Source: Pollutibacter soli
GTDB lineage: Bacteria > Bacteroidota > Bacteroidia > Chitinophagales > Chitinophagaceae
DNA: 64,000 nt
Assembly (NCBI GenBank): GCA_029269725.1
Contig: JARJHS010000001.1
Location: 1,111,172 to 1,175,171 of the forward strand
Direction of reading: 5' to 3'
Below, piece by piece: positions 54,798 to 62,180 of this stretch; position 1 is the stretch's first letter, and the number at the start of each line of letters is the position of its first letter. The translations under genes and the position numbers were made by a program. The notes below the pieces were generated by a model. It saw only the letters and a list, made by a program, of their open reading frames with translations. It searched no databases and was not told the origin of the DNA.

Positions 54798-54830
54798 TTC
54801 GTCAATGAAATAACAAAACTGCACGGTTTT

Positions 54831-54862
54831 AAAAGGCAGGCTGTCGATTCAGCCTGCCTTTT
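54831..54862 (+). terminator. Rho-independent terminator after the Usp gene
   Basis: 13-bp perfect arms AAAAGGCAGGCTG/CAGCCTGCCTTTT with a 6-nt loop; symmetrical enough to work on either strand. Confidence 0.88.
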
Positions 54863-54874
54863 ACATAAATATGG

Positions 54875-54904
54875 TTGGCATGACGTCTGCAAATTGTAGC
54901 TTTG
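54875..54904 (+). promoter_or_regulatory. Candidate promoter of the GLPGLI-like gene
   Basis: TTG at 54875-54877 and TAGCTTTG (54897-54904, exact TAnnTTTG) with 19 bp between them, the spacing expected for the Bacteroidota primary sigma factor; the ATG is 27 bp downstream. Confidence 0.6.
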
Positions 54905-54931
54905 AAATCTTCAAGTTAAAAACTTATCCAG

Positions 54932-55762
54932 ATGAGCAAATACCTGTTGACGATAGCATGTATGTTTCTTGCCGCCTATGCTTATTGTCAGACAAAAACG
55001 GTTGATAAAGCAATCATTAAAATGCAGACCGAGATTGTATTCCCGGAAAATCCTAACCCGGGCGGAGGTGGGGGCGATGGTAATGTGATGCTGGCCAGGC
55101 CTGGTGGAATGGAGGCAACAACTATAGTCTATTACACGCCGGATATGACCAAGACAGAGAACACCTCAGATTTTGGAAATAATATCACGATTGTTGATCG
55201 TAAAAATAAAAAGACAACGACGCTGATCGAAGCTATGGGTCGGAAAACAGGTTTCTATTCTACAGAATCTGATGAAGCTGCCATGCGTGGTCGTATGGAT
55301 TCCGTGCGCGCTGCCCGTGCAGATTCCCTGCGCAAACTTGGCATTCCGGTAAGTCAGCCTTCAAAACCGGAAATTGAATATGTTGATGAAACCAAAAAAA
55401 TCGCCGGCTATACCTGCAGGAAAGCGATCCTGAAAAACAAAGGGCAGCGTGGGGAGATCAACGAAACCACTGTTTGGTATTGTCCCGATTTCAAACTTCC
55501 GGAAGGATTCAGCCTCGGCGGCGGCAGTGGTCGCGGAATGATGATGATGGCCGGAATGAACGGTCTTGATCAGCTGCCTGGTTTCCCGATGGAATACGAG
55601 TTCGAAAGATCCAACGGCATGAAAATGCATTCAGTCGTTACCAAAGTGCAGCTCGACCCTCAGATTGATGCCAAAGTTTTCGATATTCCTAAGGGATACG
55701 ACATTAAACCGATGAGCGAAATGCAGAATGGTGGCCGGATGATGTTCAGAATGAACAATTGA
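54932..55762 (+). CDS. GLPGLI/DUF4412-like exported protein
   Basis: A 276-residue protein with a signal peptide (MSKYLLTIACMFLAAYAYC). It has the layout of the GLPGLI/DUF4412 group: an N-terminal beta-rich half, the central segment DETKKIAGYTCRKAI with the conserved Cys, then a substrate-like loop LDQLPGFPMEYEF in place of the GLPGLI motif, and KVFDIPKGYDIKPM at the end. Low-complexity inserts are NPGGGGGDGN and GMMMMAGMN. Common and numerous in Bacteroidota, function unknown. Likely periplasmic. Confidence 0.8.
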   Translation: MSKYLLTIACMFLAAYAYCQTKTVDKAIIKMQTEIVFPENPNPGGGGGDGNVMLARPGGMEATTIVYYTPDMTKTENTSDFGNNITIVDRKNKKTTTLIEAMGRKTGFYSTESDEAAMRGRMDSVRAARADSLRKLGIPVSQPSKPEIEYVDETKKIAGYTCRKAILKNKGQRGEINETTVWYCPDFKLPEGFSLGGGSGRGMMMMAGMNGLDQLPGFPMEYEFERSNGMKMHSVVTKVQLDPQIDAKVFDIPKGYDIKPMSEMQNGGRMMFRMNN

Positions 55763-55783
55763 TTTTTAATATTTACTTATACA

Positions 55784-55836
55784 AAAGCGGAAACGCCGGA
55801 GAAATGATCTCCACAAGCGTTTCTGCTTTTTGTTTT
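55784..55836 (+). terminator. Terminator after the GLPGLI-like gene
   Basis: Long stem AAAGCGGAAACG/CGTTTCTGCTTT (one mismatch) with an inner stem GGAGA/TCTCC, followed by a T-rich tail. Confidence 0.75.
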
Positions 55837-55871
55837 TATGCTTTTAGTAAAATTGTGTTTAACGATAATTC

Positions 55872-56645
55872 ATGTATGTACATTTCACGATAATTAACTA
55901 TCCCCGACTGTCAGGGATCGCTGGCTTTTTCTCCATGATGTTTTTCAGATTTTTTCTTTCCGGCAGAAACGATTTCGTTTTTTATAAATTGATGGGAACC
56001 GGCCTGAATGGCAGTTTCGATCTCCGTCCCGATACCAGGCAATGGGTGATCATGTCTTTTTCAAAAACTGATGTGCTATACGGAATTGACAAAGATTCAA
56101 ATACTTTGATCCGCAAATTGTACGGAAAAGCGATTTCCGGCTGGATAAAATTCTTCCGATGTGAGACGGCAATATTTCACTTAAAAATTTTTTCCGGTCA
56201 TGGGAGCTGGGACGGAAAAGTATTACCGGCGGAGAAAAGCGACGATGTAAACAATACTGAACTGCTGGCTGTATTTACGCGGGCTACCATCAGGTTAAAT
56301 AAACTTCGTGCATTCTGGAAAGAAGTGCCAAAAACAAATCAAAAATCCAGGGAGGCAGAAGGTTTACTTTTCTCAATAGGTACAGGTGAAGCACCTGCAA
56401 TCCGACAAGCCACGTTCAGTATATGGCGGTCATTAAATCACATGAAGTGTTATGCATATCAAACGAAAGAACACCTCGATGTCATTCGCAAAACAAGAGA
56501 AGAAGGATGGTACTCTGAAGAGATGTTTTTGCGGATGAAACTGATTTCTGCTTATGGATCTGTGAAAGGAAAAGACATGGGAATGATACAGAATAAAGGA
56601 CACGTAATACAGGAAGGAAATCCTGAACTGAAAAATGAAAAATGA
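55872..56645 (+). CDS. Spheroidene monooxygenase (CrtA)-like protein
   Basis: A 257-residue protein whose whole length follows the CrtA-type layout as I know it: FYKLMGTGLNGSFDLRPDTR early, the WIKFFR..HLKIFSGHGSWDGK middle, then ATIRLNKLRAFWKEVP and GTGEAPAIRQATFSIWRSL followed by MKCYAYQTKEHLDVIRKTR and EGWYSEEMF. CrtA inserts oxygen into acyclic carotenoids in purple bacteria; homologues in Bacteroidota are of unproven substrate. The N-terminus has one hydrophobic stretch (IAGFFSMMFFRFFLSG). No other carotenoid gene is in the window, so a carotenoid role is only a possibility. Confidence 0.72.
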   Translation: MYVHFTIINYPRLSGIAGFFSMMFFRFFLSGRNDFVFYKLMGTGLNGSFDLRPDTRQWVIMSFSKTDVLYGIDKDSNTLIRKLYGKAISGWIKFFRCETAIFHLKIFSGHGSWDGKVLPAEKSDDVNNTELLAVFTRATIRLNKLRAFWKEVPKTNQKSREAEGLLFSIGTGEAPAIRQATFSIWRSLNHMKCYAYQTKEHLDVIRKTREEGWYSEEMFLRMKLISAYGSVKGKDMGMIQNKGHVIQEGNPELKNEK

Positions 56646-57114
56646 AAAAAGAAATCAGAAATATAAATCGTGCGCAAGTGAAATCAACTTGTTTTAAATC
56701 ATAAAGCTTGTTTTAAATCGCAGAGAAGTTATGCATGACATCTCTACAATTTAAAACGGTTATTTGCGCGACAGCTTCTGCGTCCATCTGTGTGTATTTA
56801 AATCAGCGATATCTGCGGGATAAAAAGTCCTTGCAAAATTGACTGTCGTTAATGTTAACCAACTATGAACTATCAACTGGCTGTTACTATGCGTGTTCAC
56901 TATTACCTATTACCTATTGCCTATGACCTTTGCTATCTACCTTCTACTGTATCCTAAAAAAATCCTACATTTGTTCTTCATCAACAGAAATGCTGAACAG
57001 CCATCACACATATTTAATAGCGGCTCCCTGCATCGCCGCTCTTTGTTTTTCTCCCGACTAGGGTAAGAATCTGCTGTTCCTGACTTTCTATTTTTCCCTT
57101 TATTTTTTCATTTT
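56646..57114. repeat. Gene-free gap with a decayed palindrome and a heptanucleotide array
   Basis: 56710-56757: imperfect palindrome with outer arms GTTTTAAAT/ATTTAAAAC and an ATGCAT centre, a decayed relative of the element at 58849-58894. 56900-56948: heptamers CTATTAC, CTATTAC, CTATTGC, CTATGAC, CTTTGCT, ATCTACC, TTCTACT. No gene identified. Confidence 0.65.
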
Positions 57115-58569
57115 ATGTCAAAATCTAAATCCTTTCAAATCGGCGTTGCTTCTGAAATCGGTACATTAAAAAGACTGCTCGTACATAGTCCGGATAGCGG
57201 ACTGGGCAAAGTAGTTCCATCAAAGGCACAGGACTGGCTTTTTGAAGATATCGTTCACCTGGATACCATCCGGAGAAAAGAATATGATTTCTATACCAAG
57301 ATCCTGCTGTATTTCCTGGATCCTGAGAAGATTAAAGGAAAATTAAAATCTGTAGATACGGCGAAGAACAAACGAAATTTCTATAAACCGGATCATGAAG
57401 ATTTTTTCCGGTCCGAAAAAGTAGTCGAATTACAATGGCTGCTTGCAGAAATATTGGAGCAGGAAGATATCAAAGGAAAATTGGTTGCTTCTGTTTGTGC
57501 CATTGAAAGCTGTTCTTATGAAACGGAAAAAGAACTTGCGGGAGTAGACGCAAAACACCTGGCTAAAATATTCATTACAGGTTCGTTTGACAATGACAGG
57601 ATGTTGTTTCCACCTGTACCCAACCTGATTTTTACAAGGGATATCGGCATTGTGATCAATGATTTTATTTTATTGAATAAGCCTGCAAAAAAAGCCCGGA
57701 CAAGGGAAGCCTTGCTGGTGAAATATATATTCTTCAATCATCCGCTGTTCAAAGAATACAGGAATAATATCATCGAATTACCGGAGACGTTTCATTATTT
57801 CCTGATGCCAAAAGATGGCGATGACCGTAAAGTAACACTGGAAGGTGGCGATGTAATGGTGGTCACGAAAGATCACCTGCTCGTAGGCGTTAGTGAACGA
57901 ACGAGTCTCGAAGCAGCTTACCAGGTGGTTAAAATTCTCTTTGAAAAAAATGTTGTTAAGAAAATCAGCATTGTAAGAATTCCCAAGAAAAGGGATTATA
58001 TGCATATCGATACTGTATTTACCCAGGTAAAAAGAAATGTTTGGGTGATGCTGGGTCACTTCTCGAAAAAACATTTGCGGAGAGAAGATGCGGATACCTT
58101 ACAACGTATCCTTACCGAAAGTAAAAAAGAAGATAAACTGCGGATCATTCAGTTCAACAAAAAGGACATCGATCATCCGAAACATTTTGAAAGTCTGGAA
58201 GATCTGTTGATTGATGTGAGTAAGAACGACCTTGGCTGTAAGGAGAAAGTGAAGTTCATTTATTCAGGCAACAATGAATTTCCCTTTGATGCAAGAGAAC
58301 AATGGACCGATTCATGCAACCTGCTGGCGTTAAAAGAAGGCGTAGTGTTAGGTTATGACAGGAATGATAAAACAGTCGAAGCGTTTAAAGAAAACGGTTT
58401 CTCAGTAATCAAAGCTGATGAACTTATCGATGATCTTGAATCAGGCAAAACAACAACAGATAAAATCAAAGACACCCTGATACTGATGCCTTCTGCAGAA
58501 CTCTCACGTGCGAGAGGAGGATTTCATTGCATGAGTATGCCGTTGTTACGTGATGCGTTAATCGTATAA
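57115..58569 (+). CDS. Arginine deiminase family protein
   Basis: Amidinotransferase-superfamily enzyme (484 residues), most like arginine deiminase, which turns arginine into citrulline and ammonia. Landmarks: GTLKRLLVHSPDSG at the N-terminus, PNLIFTRDIGIV with the first catalytic Asp, LEGGDVMVV, the catalytic His in MHIDTVFTQV, and the nucleophilic Cys in RARGGFHCMSMPL near the C-terminus. It is about 70 residues longer than classical ArcA because of a helical insert at about 60-150. The next same-strand gene is CtlX, which converts citrulline, so the two may work in series. The stop codon is in a heptanucleotide array. Confidence 0.87.
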   Translation: MSKSKSFQIGVASEIGTLKRLLVHSPDSGLGKVVPSKAQDWLFEDIVHLDTIRRKEYDFYTKILLYFLDPEKIKGKLKSVDTAKNKRNFYKPDHEDFFRSEKVVELQWLLAEILEQEDIKGKLVASVCAIESCSYETEKELAGVDAKHLAKIFITGSFDNDRMLFPPVPNLIFTRDIGIVINDFILLNKPAKKARTREALLVKYIFFNHPLFKEYRNNIIELPETFHYFLMPKDGDDRKVTLEGGDVMVVTKDHLLVGVSERTSLEAAYQVVKILFEKNVVKKISIVRIPKKRDYMHIDTVFTQVKRNVWVMLGHFSKKHLRREDADTLQRILTESKKEDKLRIIQFNKKDIDHPKHFESLEDLLIDVSKNDLGCKEKVKFIYSGNNEFPFDAREQWTDSCNLLALKEGVVLGYDRNDKTVEAFKENGFSVIKADELIDDLESGKTTTDKIKDTLILMPSAELSRARGGFHCMSMPLLRDALIV

Positions 58570-58598
58570 CGTATAACGTTTAACGTATAACGTTATAC
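58564..58598. repeat. Heptanucleotide array GTATAAC, 5 units, over the arginine deiminase stop
   Basis: GTATAAC, GTATAAC, GTTTAAC, GTATAAC, GTTATAC. The stop codon TAA (58567-58569) lies in the first unit. Confidence 0.75.
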
Positions 58599-58664
58599 CC
58601 TGATTCCAGGTTGTTGATGTTTTTCTGACAGATACGATTTCCAGGTAACTTAATATATACGACA

Positions 58665-58860
58665 TGCTGATGTGGTTGTAAGCGTATTCGAGAATTTAAT
58701 GTTGTTGTAATCGTATAAGAGAAGATGATGTTGCAGTAATCGTATGCGAGAAGATGATGTTGTAGTAATCGTATTCGTGAAGATGATGTTGTAGTAATCG
58801 TATACGAGATGTTGACGTTGTAGTAATTGTATACGAGATGCTGATGTTGTTTTAATCGTA
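58665..58860. repeat. 29-bp tandem repeat, about 7 units
   Basis: TAATCGTA or a close variant starts at 58679, 58708, 58737, 58766, 58795, 58824 and 58853, always 29 bp apart. Unit consensus is close to TAATCGTATNCGAGA followed by AGATGATGTTGTAG. There are no variable spacers, so it is not a CRISPR. The last unit becomes the left arm of the 46-nt palindrome. Confidence 0.9.
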
Positions 58861-58894
58861 GAGACGCCATGCATGGCGTCTCTACGATTAAAAC
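58849..58894. repeat. 46-nt perfect palindrome (GTAGAGACGCCATG core)
   Basis: Every base from 58849 to 58894 pairs with its partner about the centre 58871/58872; the core is GAGACGCCATGCATGGCGTC and the flanks are AATCGTA/TACGATT. It joins the 29-bp repeat on its left to a 14-bp repeat on its right. Confidence 0.92.
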
Positions 58895-58977
58895 CTTACG
58901 ATTAAAACCTTACAATTACAAACGTACCAATACAACCATACGATTACAAACGTACCATTACAACCATACGATTAATA
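58893..58977. repeat. 14-bp (2 x 7) degenerate repeat, 6 units
   Basis: Consecutive 14-mers such as AACCTTACGATTAA, AACCTTACAATTAC, AAACGTACCAATAC, AACCATACGATTAC. The word CGATTA is the reverse complement of TAATCG in the 29-bp repeat on the other side of the palindrome. Confidence 0.7.
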
Positions 58978-59046
58978 GACTATGAATAACTTTTCAGTCA
59001 GCTCCGTTTAATCATCAAAGGGCTGTTCAACGATGAACGATGAACT

Positions 59047-59081
59047 AACTTTCAACTTTCTACATTAAACTTTTAACTCAG
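59047..59081. repeat. Heptanucleotide array, 5 units, ending at the ctlX start codon
   Basis: AACTTTC, AACTTTC, TACATTA, AACTTTT, AACTCAG, immediately followed by ATG 59082. The ctlX leader is therefore made of repeat. Confidence 0.7.
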
Positions 59082-59996
59082 ATGCAGACAACATCTCACT
59101 TATTGATGATCCGGCCGGTTAATTTCGGCTATAATCCAGAAACTGCAGTGAATAATTCATTCCAGGTGGCGGGGCACGACGCAAATGCACAGGATCTTGC
59201 GGTGAAGGAGTTTGATATGCTTGTGGAAAAACTGAGAAGTCATGGTATGGATGTAAATGTTATTGACGATACACCCGAACCGTATACTCCTGATTCGATT
59301 TTCCCTAATAACTGGATTTCATTTCATACGAAAGGAACCATCTGTTTGTATCCGATGTTCGCGACTAACAGAAGAAAGGAAAGAAAGCAGGGTGTTATTG
59401 ACTCTATCAAAAGTCGGTTCCAGGTAACGGATACCATTGACCTGACTGGTTACGAAGAGGATAACTTATTTCTTGAAGGCACTGGCAGTATGGTACTTGA
59501 TCGCGACAATAAAATTGCCTATGCATGTCTTTCTCCACGCACAGATCTGAAAGTATTGAATGATTTTGGCGAACAGATGGATTTTGATATCATACCATTC
59601 ATTTCAGTTGATGCGCTGGGTAAAGAAATTTATCATACCAATGTGATGATGTGTGTGGCAGATAAATATGTAGTGATCTGTCTTGATTCCATCAGGGATG
59701 AAAAACAAAAAACAGAAGTAACGGAATCGATTAACCGATCAGGTAAAAAAATCATTGCCATCAGCTACAAACAAATGGAGTCATTTGCCGGCAATATGCT
59801 CCAGGTAGAAAATGCGGAAGGCAAAAAATTCCTGGTGATGTCTTCACAGGCCTATTACTCATTGAATCCTGAGCAGGTAAAAGAGCTTGAGCATTTCAAT
59901 CCCATCATTCATTCTCCTCTGGAAAATATAGAAACCAACGGTGGCGGCAGTGCGAGGTGTATGATTGCGGAAGTGTTTCTTGACGTTAAACGTTGA
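59082..59996 (+). CDS. ctlX: Citrulline-utilisation hydrolase CtlX (amidinotransferase family)
   Basis: A 304-residue member of the amidinotransferase superfamily. The N-terminal MIRPVNFGYNPETAVNNSFQ is the family hallmark; DSIFPNNWISFH holds a catalytic-site Asp, YHTNVMMCV the His, and NGGGSARCMIAEVF the nucleophilic Cys. CtlX was described in Francisella as needed for citrulline use, hydrolysing citrulline toward ornithine. Here it follows an arginine deiminase-like gene, which fits an arginine to citrulline to ornithine route. It overlaps the convergent reductase gene by 11 bp, and the overlap is heptanucleotide repeat. Confidence 0.9.
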   Translation: MQTTSHLLMIRPVNFGYNPETAVNNSFQVAGHDANAQDLAVKEFDMLVEKLRSHGMDVNVIDDTPEPYTPDSIFPNNWISFHTKGTICLYPMFATNRRKERKQGVIDSIKSRFQVTDTIDLTGYEEDNLFLEGTGSMVLDRDNKIAYACLSPRTDLKVLNDFGEQMDFDIIPFISVDALGKEIYHTNVMMCVADKYVVICLDSIRDEKQKTEVTESINRSGKKIIAISYKQMESFAGNMLQVENAEGKKFLVMSSQAYYSLNPEQVKELEHFNPIIHSPLENIETNGGGSARCMIAEVFLDVKR

Positions 59997-60026
59997 ACGT
60001 TGAACGTAAAACGTTAAACGCTTTAC
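59985..60026. repeat. Heptanucleotide array, 6 units, coding the ends of two convergent genes
   Basis: GTTAAAC, GTTGAAC, GTTGAAC, GTAAAAC, GTTAAAC, GCTTTAC. It contains the ctlX stop (59994-59996) and the last 10 codons of the reductase gene on the other strand. Confidence 0.8.
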
Positions 60027-60924
60027 TTATCGCGAGAGAAAATGCTGTTGGAGAATAACCCAGTTCTCTTTTTGCCTTATCAATATTGAATCCCGTTTTT
60101 AAAGGCCGTTTTGCAGGTTGTGAAAAGGTGGACGCATCCACAGGAGTAATGAGGCTTGTGTCGAGGCTAAAATATTCTGCAGCAGCAATAGCCATCTCAT
60201 AGGGAGTGAGTACATCCTTCCCGGATAGATGAAAAATACCGGAAGCATTTTTTTCGATCATCAAACATATACCTTCTGCGAGATCGTTAACAAATGTGGG
60301 TGTACGCACCTGGTCATTTACCACTTTTATACTTTTTCCCCTGGTGAGCTCATCTCTGACCCAGGTCAGGATATTTGTGCGATGGGAGAGTTTTGAATTA
60401 CCATACACCAAAACAGTTCTTGCAATGGACCAGTTCAAACAGCTACCCATAACCGATTTCTCTGCAGCAAGCTTTGAACTACCGTAATAGTTTACCGGTC
60501 CCGGATCGTCTTCTTCCCTGTACATTCCCTTTTCTCCACTAAAAACAAAATCAGTCGAAACATACACCAGGCCGGCATTAACTTTCTCAGCAGCACTAAT
60601 AATGAACCTTGTAGCCGTTACATTGGTATTCCAGCACTCGACCGGGTTTTGTTCGCAAAAATCGACCTGGGTTTGCGCGCCGGCATGTACAATCTGGTCG
60701 GGAGCCATCGAAATTATTTTTTTTTCGATATCAACACCATCAAGAAGATCCAGCGGAACATATTGGATATTGCCGGAACGAATCAATTGTGGATCGAGCA
60801 CACGATTTTCGCCGCGACCGGTGGCAACCACATCAAATCCGCGCCAGACAAGCAAAGGAACCAGGCTTGAGCCCAGCAGACCGTTTGCGCCGGTCACTAA
60901 AATCTTCTTTTTCTGATCTGACAA
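59986..60924 (-). CDS. RmlD-like sugar-nucleotide reductase/SDR-family protein
   Basis: Extended short-chain oxidoreductase of 312 residues: ILVTGANGLLGSSLVPLL as the NAD(P) motif, HAGAQTQVDFCEQNP, the catalytic Tyr/Lys in YYGSSKLAAEKS, and NDQVRTPTFVNDLAEGI, the typical dTDP-4-dehydrorhamnose reductase (RmlD/RfbD) signature region. No other rhamnose genes are nearby, so the substrate is uncertain. The last ten residues, FNVLRSTFNV, are read from a heptanucleotide array (three 7-mers make seven codons, hence the near-repeat FNV..FNV) and are unlikely to be the ancestral C-terminus. Confidence 0.86.
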   Translation of the reverse strand: MSDQKKKILVTGANGLLGSSLVPLLVWRGFDVVATGRGENRVLDPQLIRSGNIQYVPLDLLDGVDIEKKIISMAPDQIVHAGAQTQVDFCEQNPVECWNTNVTATRFIISAAEKVNAGLVYVSTDFVFSGEKGMYREEDDPGPVNYYGSSKLAAEKSVMGSCLNWSIARTVLVYGNSKLSHRTNILTWVRDELTRGKSIKVVNDQVRTPTFVNDLAEGICLMIEKNASGIFHLSGKDVLTPYEMAIAAAEYFSLDTSLITPVDASTFSQPAKRPLKTGFNIDKAKRELGYSPTAFSLAISKAFNVLRSTFNV

Positions 60925-61026
60925 AACACTAATATTTAATTTTTTAATATATCACTTCCCCTCCCTTTGGGTATATTTATGTTTAAAAACCGGTGTATCT
61001 TCAGCCGGTGGAGTTGTGGAAAACTG

Positions 61027-61034
61027 TATTTTTG
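61027..61034 (+). promoter_or_regulatory. Candidate -7 box for pfkA
   Basis: TATTTTTG, an exact TAnnTTTG match, 57 bp before the TTG start. Confidence 0.45.
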
Positions 61035-61091
61035 CCGCGCCTTAAAAATAGGAGATATTCTAAACGATTTAGCATACTTTAAATCGATCCA

Positions 61092-62093
61092 TTGAATTCG
61101 AAGAAAGGAACACATAAGAAAGTTACGAAAATCGGTGTATTGACGTCTGGCGGTGATTCACCGGGTATGAATGCATGTATCAGAGCCGTTGTCCGCACCA
61201 GCCGCTATTATGGAATGGATGTTTTTGGCATCGTTCGCGGCTACCAGGGTATGCTGGACTCGGACATCAATGAAATGGATTCCCGCAGTGTAGCCAACAT
61301 CATCCAGCGTGGCGGTACCATTCTAAAAACAGCGCGCTGCCTCGAATTTTACGAACCACAGGGCCGGAAAAAAGCCTACGAAAATCTGAAGAAAAAAGGC
61401 ATTGACGGCCTGGTAATCATCGGTGGCGACGGGTCCTTCCGCGGTGCTCAGCTTTTTTCAAATGAATATGATATTCCATGTATCGGTATCCCCGGTACAA
61501 TTGATAAAGATATTGCCGGAACTGACTTCACGATAGGTTTTGATACAGCAGTTAATACAGCTATCGAATCCATCGATAAAATCCGCGATACGGCGGATGC
61601 ACATGATCGCCTTTTCATTATCGAAGTGATGGGCCGGGATGCAGGATATATTGCTTTGCATAGTGGGATTGCCACCGGGGCTGAGCATATCCTTATTCCT
61701 GAGAGGAAAACTGATATGGAAGCGTTAGTGGCGTCCCTGGAAGAAAAAGAAAAAAGAAAAAAACTGGTGAACCTGGTAGTTGTTGCCGAAGGTGATGAAT
61801 TCGGCGGCGGCAATGAAGTAGCCAAAACGATAAAAAGCCGATTGCCGAACCTCGATGTTCGTGTTGCCATATTAGGACATATTCAACGCGGCGGTTCTCC
61901 TACCTGTCTCGACCGCCTCATTGCCAGCCGCATGGGATACTCTGCTGTAGAATGCCTCATGGAAGGAAAACACAATGTCATGGTGGGCATCATGAACAAT
62001 CGAATGCATTATACACCCCTGAATAATGCAGTAAAGGCGAAACAAAAAGTGAGCGAAGAATGGATGAAGATCGTTAAGATCCTCGCCAGCTAG
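61092..62093 (+). CDS. pfkA: ATP-dependent 6-phosphofructokinase
   Basis: Committing step of glycolysis: fructose-6-phosphate plus ATP to fructose-1,6-bisphosphate. The 333-residue protein has GVLTSGGDSPGMNACIRAVVR (nucleotide site), VIIGGDGSFRGA, and the catalytic segment GIPGTIDKDIAGTD, followed by the substrate-binding IEVMGRDAGYIA. The start is unusual: no ATG or GTG precedes the conserved core, and the upstream frame hits TAA at 61080-61082, leaving TTG at 61092 as the only standard start. pyk follows 87 bp downstream on the same strand, so the two are likely cotranscribed. Confidence 0.93.
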   Translation: MNSKKGTHKKVTKIGVLTSGGDSPGMNACIRAVVRTSRYYGMDVFGIVRGYQGMLDSDINEMDSRSVANIIQRGGTILKTARCLEFYEPQGRKKAYENLKKKGIDGLVIIGGDGSFRGAQLFSNEYDIPCIGIPGTIDKDIAGTDFTIGFDTAVNTAIESIDKIRDTADAHDRLFIIEVMGRDAGYIALHSGIATGAEHILIPERKTDMEALVASLEEKEKRKKLVNLVVVAEGDEFGGGNEVAKTIKSRLPNLDVRVAILGHIQRGGSPTCLDRLIASRMGYSAVECLMEGKHNVMVGIMNNRMHYTPLNNAVKAKQKVSEEWMKIVKILAS

Positions 62094-62180
62094 TTGCCGA
62101 ATCAGAAAAAAAAGCATCAACCCGCGTAACCAATTACGCTATTAAGTCATTTATAGTAGCATATTAACCGAATTACGATT

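Noticed and set aside
58665..58860. Possible CRISPR array because of a regular 29-bp period
   Set aside because: Units are contiguous with no unique spacers between them, and no cas genes are near. It is a simple tandem repeat.
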